DNA from: Phlebopus portentosus | Lineage: Eukaryota; Basidiomycota; Agaricomycetes; Boletales; Boletinellaceae | Direction: 5' to 3' | Assembly: GCA_037892935.1 (NCBI GenBank) | Contig: JAYXKI010000009.1 | Coordinates: 1,674,001-1,738,000, forward strand | DNA length: 64,000 bases | Part shown: positions 56,128-64,000 of the stretch, in pieces | Position numbering within the stretch: the stretch's first letter is position 1 | Layout: every line of letters begins with the position of its first letter | Position numbers and translations under genes: made by a program | Notes under the pieces: model-generated | The model's input: the letters and a program-made list of their open reading frames with translations, nothing else | Databases searched by the model: none | Told to the model about the DNA's origin: nothing

Positions 56128-58275
56128 GCACTTTGATATGACCAGCCTCTACAACATCTCTCAACCAGTAGAAGCGCAGATCTAGGTGTTTCATGCGTCC
56201 ATGATGCTCAGGATTATTTGCCACAGACAGAGCAGACTGGTTATCAATGTACAGGGAAGAGGGTGCATTAAATTTGTAGCCAAACTCTGTAAAGAGATTT
56301 CTCAGCCACATAATCTCTTGTCCTGCACTAACAGCAGCAATGTATTCTGCTTCAGTGGTAGATAGAGTCACAAAGGGCTGCAACTTGCTAGCCCAGCTGA
56401 TAGCACCAGTTCCCATCTTGACAACCATCCCACTTGTGGACCGTCTGTTATCCTCATTTCCTCCATGGTCAGCATCACAGAAGGTAGTGAACAGCTCAGA
56501 GGACTTAGGATCAGGTGCATAAGTCAACCTGAAATCTTTTGTACCCTGCAAATAGCGACATAGATGCTTTGCTGCCTTCCAATGAGCTGGACCAGGATTA
56601 GAACTGAAGCGTCCCAAGACACCAACTGCATAGGCAATATCTGGCCTAGTAGCAATAGCTAAGTACATGAGTGCACCAACCAATTGCTTGTAGGGCACCT
56701 GCTTCATGTATTCAGTTTCTGCAGGGGTCTTAGGAGCCATGTCCTTGCTGAGCTTCTGCTCAGGGAGAGGAGTAGTAACAGTGCCACAGTTGCTCATGCT
56801 GAAGCGCTCTAGCACATCAATAATATACTGTCTCTGTGACAGACTGATAGAGTGCTTGGAGCGGTCTCTCTGAATATGGACTCCTAGCAGGAATGAGGTT
56901 GGGCCCAACTCATGCAGTTTAAAGTGCTTGGCCAGTTCATCTCTGACAGACTCATACTGCTGCTTAGACTTTACAGCAATGGTCATGTCATCAACATAGA
57001 CTGGAATGATGATATGCACTTCATCTCTGCTGTACACCCAAATGCTGTAATCACAGCGCACTAACTTGAAGCCCATGCTCTTCATCACTGAATCAAGCTT
57101 CTTGTGCCATTGGTGGCCAGCCTGCTTAAGGCCATAAATTGACTTGATCAGCTTGAGAACAAATCCAGGGCCAAAGTAGTCCTCAAATCCTTCAGGCTGG
57201 GTCATGTAGACATCATGCTCCATCTCACCATTGAGGAAAGCAGTAGAGATATCAATACTATACAGCTCAAGGTCTTCAAATGCAGCTATTGCCAGGATGG
57301 CTCTAAGTGCAGCCCACTTGGCTGTAGGGGCAAACACCTGAGAGAACTCAAGACCTGGTTGCTGAGAGAAGCCCTTGGCTACCAGCCTTGCCTTGTACCT
57401 GTCTACAGATCCATCTGCCTTGCGCTTGAGCTTAAACACCCATCTGCATCCAATGGGCTTTCTGCCAGGAGGTAGTCTGACTGGTTCAAATGTGCCATTC
57501 TCAATCAGACTGATAAATTCCTCCATGGCTGCTTTCTCCCAGAGGTCTGCATCAGGACGTCCTTTGATGTCCTTCCATTGATAGGGTTCAGGACTGATGT
57601 GTTGCACATCTTGTGCAGAGAACACATGCTCAGTGCAATTAGATGACTGGAATGCATATTCTAGAGCATCTTCATAAGACAGATAGATGTCCTCTAGTCC
57701 TGCATTAGCACCAAAATCCATTAGGCCAGCAAACATCAGTGCTTCAGCTTGCAACTCCTCTTCTGACATGATGTCCAGTTCATCAGGTGAGTCACTGTCC
57801 ATCTCAACATCCTGCTCTGGCTGCTCTACAACATCTGGCTGAGCTGCAGAGTCAGTATCAGAAGCAGTGTCAGGTGCAGTGTCAGATACAGTTGGCTCTG
57901 CTGAGTTGAAGTTGAAGCGCTGTGGTGGAATAGGGGAGCCTGGCACACGTCTGGGAAGGCGCTGTCCAACATAGTCCACATCCCACCAGCCAGTGGTATG
58001 ACGTCTAATAGGTCTCCACATTAGATCTGGCCACCAGGGAGAAGCAGGCCTTTGTTTCTTTGAGGCCTGCTCAGATAGCAGTGGTGAAGTAGTGTGTTCA
58101 CGCTTTGGTGGATGAGTGGCTGGTGAAGGAGAATGATGTGGGGAACTGTGTGAAGGAGGACTAGGTGATGGATTAGGTGGAGGACTAGGTGTAGGTGTAG
58201 GTGTAGGCATAGGAGGATCTGCTGGATGCATAGGAGCAGGTGGTGGAGGAGGAGCTGGCAGAACATCAATAGCAT
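56128..58275 (-). pseudogene. Copia reverse transcriptase-RNase H (copy 10), out of frame and 3'-truncated
   Basis: From the linker (MHPADPPMPTPT, KREHTTSPLLSEQASKKQ, DSDSPDELDIMSEEEL) into RT (WVFKLKRKADGSVDRYKARL, ELYSIDISTAFLNGEMEHDV, VYVDDMTIAVKSKQQYESV) and RNase H (FCDADHGGNEDNRRSTSG, STTEAEYIAAVSAGQEIMWL, YIDNQSALSVANNPEHHG). The first 48 nt downstream of the frame break precede any ATG. After AGHIKV the frame enters foreign gag sequence. Confidence 0.85.
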
Positions 58276-58278
58276 CCT

Positions 58279-60570
58279 CTACTCCCCCTGTTCTGGCAGG
58301 TCTTCTGTCTGTGTAGGCATATTCACCCTCAAGTCAACTGGGTTTCTAGATGTACCAGGGAAGACTCTCTCATCAAATTGAGCAGAGTCACTAATGACTT
58401 CCTTCCTGGTAAGTGGATTCCAGAACAACCAGCCTTTATAGTTAGAGGGATAGCCTAGGAACACACATTTCTGTGTGTGGGACTGCAGCTGCTTGTGTTG
58501 ATCTTTCTTCACAAGCACATAAGAGGTGCATCCAAATACACGCAAGTGAGAGACATCTGGCTTTGACTGGAACCAGAGCTCATAGGGTGTACTGGCAGAC
58601 ACAGCAGAGGTGGGAGAGCGGTTGTGTACATGTACAAATGCTGCTACTGCATCCCACCAGAAGCTAGAAGGCAGGTGTGCTTCATTAAGCATAGTAGTAA
58701 TGCCCTCTGCAAGTGTCCTGTTAGCACGCTCTGCAACACCATTCTGATGAGGTTCATCTCTAATAGTGTGCTGTCTGTGGATGCCTGCAGTAATACAGAA
58801 CTGGTCCCATTCCTTAGACACATATTCTCCACCTTTATCATCACGAGTGGCTTTGATCTTCACTCCTAACTGGTTCTCTGCATAGGCCTTAAATTGCTTG
58901 AAAGCAGCAAATGCATCACTCTTCTTCTTCAATGGGAGAACAGCCCAGTAGCGGCTGTAATCATCAATGAAGGTGATCCAATATTTAAAGCCATGTCTAG
59001 ATTGAATAGGCAATGGACCATGAACATCAGTGTGAACCAATTGGAGGAGACCAGAAGCTCTGTGAGATGCAAGTTTGGAGACATTAGACCTGTGCTGCTT
59101 GCCAGCAATGCAAGGTTCACAGATAGGATCTGGAGTGCTCCTGGATTTGACAACCATTCCTTTGACTAGCTCCTCAGTCATCAACCTGTTTACATCACCA
59201 TGATTGAGATGTGCAAAGTGCCTGTGCCAAAGTGTAGTGTCAAGTGGACAGGTGCTGGTGAATGCAGCATAAGCAATGGTAGGGACAATATGGCCATTGA
59301 GAGTTGCTGCATTGTAAGAGGTGATGTTTGCAGTGAAAAGAACTGTTCCATGACGATGGAAAAGCATCTTGTTATGGTGAATGGTGACAACATATGATTT
59401 AGAACGAGTCAAATACAGGACTGAGAGGAGATTGTTTCTGAGATCAGGAACATGAAGTACACGCTCAAATTCAAGTAACCGTCCAGGTTTGCCACCAACT
59501 ACAGGCTGAAAGCGCACTGTGCCAATGCCAACTGAATAAATAACTTGGTTGTTGGCTAAACGAATAGGGGTGTGATTTGTTGAGTATTTGGTAAACCAAT
59601 GACGATGTGGAGTCATGTGGCAAGTGGCACCTGTGTCAGCAATCCAGTCAGTTCCTGCATCTGGGATAAGAGGTGAATGGGGATTGGTGTAGTCAAGAGC
59701 ACTTGCATTGCCAGCAAATTCAGCAGATTCAGCAGATTCATCTTGTTGAGCAACATGGGCCTTCTGGCCCTTCCTGCCCTTCCTCCTCTTCTCTTCCCTG
59801 TTCTTCTTAGCCCTGACATGTGCATCCTTAGAAGCTGTCTGCTTCATATAGCAGTTCTCCTCTGTGTGCTTAGGAATACCACAGAAGGTGCAAGTGACAC
59901 CTTGAGAGAAGATGGGCTTTACAGCACTACTAGTGGATGTGAACATGGCCTGGAGCTGAAGCTGAATGCGCTCTTGACGGTTCTGCTGCTCTTGGGCAAA
60001 TGCCTCCTTAAGGTTATTCCACTTGAATTCCTTCATAAGGAGCACTGCAGAGCGAAAGGAAGCATAGTCCTCAGGAAGAGCACGAATTAGACATGCACAT
60101 GCAAGCTCATTCTCAAACTCCTCAAGTTTGAGGGTGCTAGAACGAGTGCTTCTGATCTTGTGCAGTGCTAGCTCAACCCTACTCACCAGATTGGTGAGGG
60201 ACTCATCTTCCTTCTTGGTGATGTTGAAGAACTCATCATAGGCATTAAAGCGCGCAGCTGGGTTGTCCTGCTCATTGATCTTCTGAAGCTCAGTCCACAT
60301 CTTGACTGGATCATCCATGTAGTCCTGCACCATAACCTGCATGCTATGCTCAAGTCTCTGATAGATCAGGCCTGCAGCTTGCTCAGCCTTCTCTTCCCAG
60401 AGCTGGACAGCCTCTGCTGGAGCACTAGGCTTAGCTTCCTGACTAGAGGTCAGGCGCCACAACTTCTTGACTTGAAGTGCAGCACGCATATCATGCTTCC
60501 AGATAGAGTAATTGCTGTCATTGAGCTTGGTGATAGTAGATAGCGTCTCAGAGGTGACAGGATCAGACAT
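58279..60570 (-). CDS. Copia gag-protease-integrase polyprotein (copy 10), 763 aa
   Basis: An open frame from ATG (MSDPVTSETLSTITKLNDSN) through capsid helices (VQLWEEKAEQAAGLIYQRLE, FNAYDEFFNITKKEDESLTN), zinc knuckle CTFCGIPKHTEENC, basic RRKGRKGQK, protease IADTGATCHMTP, preIN zinc finger (H in LWHRHFAHLNHG, C in CEPC), and integrase D-D-E (VHTDVHGPL, RDDKGGEY, AERANRTLAEG), ending LPEQGE at the shortened purine run. Copia elements normally keep gag to RNase H in one frame; here five Gs instead of six end the frame. Whether ribosomal slippage could bridge this is unknown. The frame is intact over 763 codons amid broken relatives, so this copy was inserted or corrected recently. Confidence 0.85.
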   Translation of the reverse strand: MSDPVTSETLSTITKLNDSNYSIWKHDMRAALQVKKLWRLTSSQEAKPSAPAEAVQLWEEKAEQAAGLIYQRLEHSMQVMVQDYMDDPVKMWTELQKINEQDNPAARFNAYDEFFNITKKEDESLTNLVSRVELALHKIRSTRSSTLKLEEFENELACACLIRALPEDYASFRSAVLLMKEFKWNNLKEAFAQEQQNRQERIQLQLQAMFTSTSSAVKPIFSQGVTCTFCGIPKHTEENCYMKQTASKDAHVRAKKNREEKRRKGRKGQKAHVAQQDESAESAEFAGNASALDYTNPHSPLIPDAGTDWIADTGATCHMTPHRHWFTKYSTNHTPIRLANNQVIYSVGIGTVRFQPVVGGKPGRLLEFERVLHVPDLRNNLLSVLYLTRSKSYVVTIHHNKMLFHRHGTVLFTANITSYNAATLNGHIVPTIAYAAFTSTCPLDTTLWHRHFAHLNHGDVNRLMTEELVKGMVVKSRSTPDPICEPCIAGKQHRSNVSKLASHRASGLLQLVHTDVHGPLPIQSRHGFKYWITFIDDYSRYWAVLPLKKKSDAFAAFKQFKAYAENQLGVKIKATRDDKGGEYVSKEWDQFCITAGIHRQHTIRDEPHQNGVAERANRTLAEGITTMLNEAHLPSSFWWDAVAAFVHVHNRSPTSAVSASTPYELWFQSKPDVSHLRVFGCTSYVLVKKDQHKQLQSHTQKCVFLGYPSNYKGWLFWNPLTRKEVISDSAQFDERVFPGTSRNPVDLRVNMPTQTEDLPEQGE

Positions 60571-61745
60571 GATAGTTGAAATGAGGTGTGGATGAGAGTG
60601 GACAGATGATGCTTAGAAGAAATAAGCAGTAAGAGAGCAATGAGGGAGAGAGCGCTAACAAATTTATGCCTGGAGGTGACAGATCAATGCCAACCAGTGC
60701 AGTCTTCTACAGTCACTGAAGTATACACAGATTTGCCGCAAGACAGTGCTGGTCTGTTGGTCTGCTAAGACCCCGCAGGCACCGCTAACTGAGAGAGGCT
60801 CTAGGCTTAAGTAGACACTCAAAGAATGACTACAACCAGCGAACTAAGGCTGGGCAGGCAAGCTTCACAGTCTGTAGGCTAGGCTGATCCAACAACAGTG
60901 ATGGAGCCACACACCAATTAACACCAGAGCTGCCAGACACAAAATGCAGCACAGAGAGGGAACGGATGAGCGGAACGGTGCGCAAATTGGCACGCAGATA
61001 GAGGACGACGAGCGGAATCGAACGGTGCAAAGAGCACGCGGATCGGATCAGCGGATCGGCAGCAATCAATGATTTCTGTCGGCACAAGAATAGCCCACAG
61101 CGCAGTTAAACCGCGGCCGCTCAGGCTGAAACTTGGTGGAAGTATGCACAGGTATGGGAGCCGTATGCACACCAAAGGGTGTCTGGATCGGATCAGCGGT
61201 TGCCGAGAAAATCGAAAGTTGGCAAAATAAGGTGCAAAACAAAGATCCTTCAATAAGTCGGCGAGTTCTTGACCGATTTGGCTGAAACTTCGCGACAAAG
61301 GACGTAAAAATAGGCCGGATAGATGTGCCAAATTTCGTGAGAAACGGATCAGCGGTTCACCCGGGATAGGCAATGCAACTTCGAAAATAGCCAAAAGTGA
61401 TAGGGCTATAGCGGTGTCAAATCGCAACGGATCGAGCTGAAACTCGGCAGGACAGTAGGCCTATATGGGCCGAGTAAACGTGCCAAAGGGCGTCGAAAAC
61501 GGCTGGATGGTTGTGGAGCAATCAAGCGGCGGAGTTTTGGGGAGATTTGGCACTAATAAAGGCCAAAGAAGAAGGCAGAGGGCTCTGGGACTGTGGAAAC
61601 TGCACAGAAGGGTGCAGAAGATGATGGGAACACTAGGAACACACCAAAAGGCCAGTCCAGAACACCAAAAGCTTCTCTGACAACAGCAGCAGCTCTCCAA
61701 ACCCAAAAACTCAAAAATGCGGCAGTGCAGACAGCTAGAGCTCAA

Positions 61746-61756
61746 GGCTCATAACC
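61746..61756 (-). other. Primer binding site, half-tRNA type (copy 10)
   Basis: Plus strand GGCTCATAACC, that is GGTTATGAGCC on the element strand, directly next to the LTR. Confidence 0.75.
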
Positions 61757-62008
61757 TGTTAGATCACACAAATCCAGCAAGGGACCACTGAGTCCAGTGG
61801 TGAGTACACTTGATGTATATTAGTAGTCTAACTACATACCTGAGTCCAGTGGTGAGTACACTTGATGTAGAGTACTCACCAATGGACTGTGCCGCTTTTA
61901 CAGGAGATTACATAAGCATCACATGATCAAGAAAGCGGACATAAGGAAGAATATAAACAGAACAATAAACTACAAAATACTAAGAGTGTCAGAATCACAC
62001 TTCTAACA
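61757..62008 (-). repeat. Copia 5' LTR (copy 10)
   Basis: 252 bp full-length form with both 52-bp units and intact hairpin arms; termini TGTTAGA and TCTAACA. Confidence 0.94.
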
Positions 62009-63556
62009 AGAGGACTGTTCCATGACAATGGAAAAGCATCTTGTTATAGTGAATAGTGACAACATATGATTTAGAATAAGTCAAATATAGGACTGAGAGG
62101 AGATTGTTTCTAAGATCAGAAACATAGAGTACACACTCAAATTCAAGTAACTGTCCAGATTTGCCACTAACTACAGGCTAAAAGCCTGCAGCTTGCTCAG
62201 CCTTCTCTTCCCAGAGCTGGACAGCCTCTGCTAGAGCACTAGGCTTAGCTTCCTGACCAGAGGTCAGGTGCCACAACTTCTTGACTTGAAGTGCAGCACA
62301 CATATTATGCTTCCAGACAGAGTAATTGCTATCATTGAGCTTGATGATGATAGATAGCATCTCAGAGGTTGCAGGTTCAGACATGATGGTGAGAATGAGA
62401 TATGGATGAGAGTGGACAGATGGTGCACTCAGAAGAAAGTAAGCAGTGAGGGAGTAGTGAGCGAGAGAGCACTAACAAATTTATGCCTAGAGGTGACAGA
62501 TCAATGCTAACAGTCACTGAAGTATACACAGATTTGCTACAAGACAGTGCTGGTCTGTTGGTTTACTAAGACCCTACAGGCACTGCTGACTGAGAGAGGC
62601 TCTAGGCTTAAGTAGACACTCAAAGAATAACTACAACTAGCAAACTAAGGCCAGGTAGGCAAGCTTCACAGTCTGTAGGCTAGGCTGATCCAACAACAGT
62701 GATGGAGCCACACACCAATTAACACCAGAGCTGCCAGACATAAAATGCAGTGCAGAGAGGGAACAGATGGGCAGAACGGTGTGCAAATCAGCACGCAGAT
62801 AGAAGGGAACAAACCAAATTGAATGGTGTAAAGAGCACATAAATCAGATTGGCAGATCGGCAGCAATCAACAATTTCTATCAGCACAAGAACAGCTCACA
62901 GCATAGTTAAACCACAGCCGATAAAGATGAAACTTGGTGGAAGTATGCACAGGTATAGGGGCCATATGTACACCAAAGGGCGTCCAGATCGGATTAGCAG
63001 TTGCTAAGAAAATTGAAAGTTGCTAAAATATAGTGCAAAACAAAGATCCTTTAATATGTCAGCAAGTTCTTAACCAAGTTAGCTGAAACTTCGCGACAGA
63101 GGACATGAAAATAGGCCAAATAGATGTGCCAAATTTTGTAAGAAACAGATTAGCAGTTCACCTGGAATAGACAATGCAACTTTAAAAATAGCTAAAAGTG
63201 ATAGAGCTATAGCGGTGTCAAATTGCGACAGATCAGGCTGAAAATTGGCAGTACAGTAGGCTTATATAGGCGAGTAAATATGTCAAAGGGTGTTGAAAAT
63301 GGCTAGACAGTTGTAGAGCAATCAAGTAGCAGAGTTTTAAGAAGATTTGACACTAATAAAGGCTGAGAAAAAAGGCAGAGGGCTCTGGGACTGTGAAAAC
63401 TGTACAGAAGGTTGCAGAAGATGATGGGAACACTAGGAGCACACCAAAAGGCCAGTCCAGAACACCAAAAGCTTCTCTGACAATAGTAGCAGCTCTCTAA
63501 ATTCAAAAACTCAAAAATGCGACAGTGTAGAGAGCTAGAGCACAAGACTCATAACC
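62009..63556 (-). mobile_element. Copia copy 11: CpG-depleted preIN piece, gag start and leader
   Basis: 62009-62183 matches the protease/preIN region; at about 62184 it switches to the first 68 codons of gag (ATG at 62384, MSEPATSEMLSIIIKLNDSN), then the leader with the 156-bp repeats to 63556. Compared with copy 10, most CpG sites in the leader have become TpG or CpA, so this is an old, probably methylated copy. Confidence 0.85.
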
Positions 63557-63823
63557 TGTTAGATCACACAAATCTAGTAAGGGACCACTGAGTCCAGTAG
63601 TGAGTACACTTAATATATATTAACAGTCTAACTACATACCTGAGTCCAGTGGTAAATATACTTGATGTAGAGTACTCACTAATAGACTGTGCCACTTTTA
63701 TAAGAGATTATATAAGTATCACATGATCAAGAAAGTGAACATAAGGAAGAATATAAGAATATAAACAGAACAATAAACAATAAACTACAAAATAGTAAGA
63801 GTATCAGAATCACACTTCTAACA
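63557..63823 (-). repeat. Copia 5' LTR (copy 11), 267 bp
   Basis: Diverged LTR with small tandem gains (AGAATATA repeated, AATAAAC repeated) and many transitions; ends TGTTAG and CTAACA are kept. The adjacent primer site reads GACTCATAACC (one G to A). Confidence 0.88.
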
Positions 63824-64000
63824 CTTAACTATCCCACTTGTGAACTATCTGTTATTGTTATTTCCTCTATAGTTAGCATCATAGAAGGTAGTGAACAGCT
63901 TAAAGAACTTAAGATCAGGTGCATAAGTCAGTCTGAAATCTTTTGTACTCTATAAATAGTAACATAGATGCTTTGCTGTCTTCCAATAAGCTGAACCAGA
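63824..64000 (-). mobile_element. Copia copy 12: degenerate RNase H fragment, runs out of window
   Basis: Plus-strand text matches the RNase H part of copy 10 (around plus 56425-56600) with many transitions and several stops. It directly follows the LTR end at 63823 and continues past 64000. Confidence 0.75.

Larger units (their letters stand above)
56128..62008 (-). mobile_element. Copia copy 10: best-preserved coding copy, 3' LTR missing
   Basis: 5' LTR 62008-61757, primer site 61756-61746, leader to 60571, gag-protease-integrase frame 60570-58279, and RT-RNase H frame 58275 to 56128, where RNase H breaks after AGHIKV. RT keeps the TGG that is TGA in copies 4 and 7. The only coding defect besides the missing end is the frame break at the central purine tract. 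Without a 3' LTR it cannot move. Confidence 0.92.

Noticed and set aside
48397..63823. LTR series as a CRISPR-like or centromeric repeat array
   Set aside because: Spacing is irregular, units are 252-bp LTRs with element ends, and intervening DNA is copia coding sequence.

Overview
The window is nuclear DNA of a filamentous basidiomycete, most likely an agaricomycete. The support is short phase-consistent introns of about 50-70 nt with GT..AG ends, a Crinkler-type protein with the fungal ubiquitin-like header, a GPI-type GH13 amylase, a Cys-rich phospholipase B, and Ty1/copia and Ty3/gypsy retroelements. I could not fix the genus. All exon maps were built by hand from reading frame, splice signals and family motifs; in each complete gene the exon lengths sum to a multiple of three.

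Left part, about 1-27.0 kb, is the gene-bearing half. In order: the 3' end of a SNF2-family helicase gene (+, cut by the window edge); a secreted phospholipase B (-); a hotdog-fold thioesterase (-); a 3.8 kb stretch with no convincing gene; a GPI-type alpha-amylase homologue whose catalytic nucleophile Asp reads as His (+); a 3.1 kb gene-poor AT-rich stretch with repeats; a complete five-exon Crinkler protein of 685 aa (-), next to a broken inverted copy of its header (+); a truncated, frameshifted copy of the nuclear export receptor gene CSE1 (-); a 1,299-aa VHS-GAT trafficking adaptor (-); a small probably mitochondrial membrane protein (-); and acetoacetyl-CoA synthetase with 14 exons (+).

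Right part, about 28-64 kb, is a retrotransposon graveyard. A decayed Ty3/gypsy element (-) fills 28.0-32.9 kb. From 34.6 kb to the end is a nested, inverted and recombined cluster of at least eleven pieces of one Ty1/copia family: nine LTRs, two LTR-to-LTR copies (39460-45100 and 48397-54653, both +), one copy with nearly intact coding capacity but no 3' LTR (about 56128-62008, -), and many fragments. The family has a 252-bp LTR with TGTTAGA/TCTAACA ends, a primer binding site matching the anticodon stem-loop of initiator tRNA-Met rather than a tRNA 3' end, a leader of about 1.2 kb with diverged 156-bp tandem repeats, one long gag-PR-IN-RT-RH frame, and two near-identical polypurine tracts, one internal. 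Most disabling changes are C-to-T or G-to-A. A tRNA-like gene or SINE head lies between two of the pieces.

Best leads: the amylase with a replaced nucleophile, the Crinkler pair, the half-tRNA priming site with a putative central polypurine tract and repeat-built leader, and the patchwork micro-junctions in the copia cluster.
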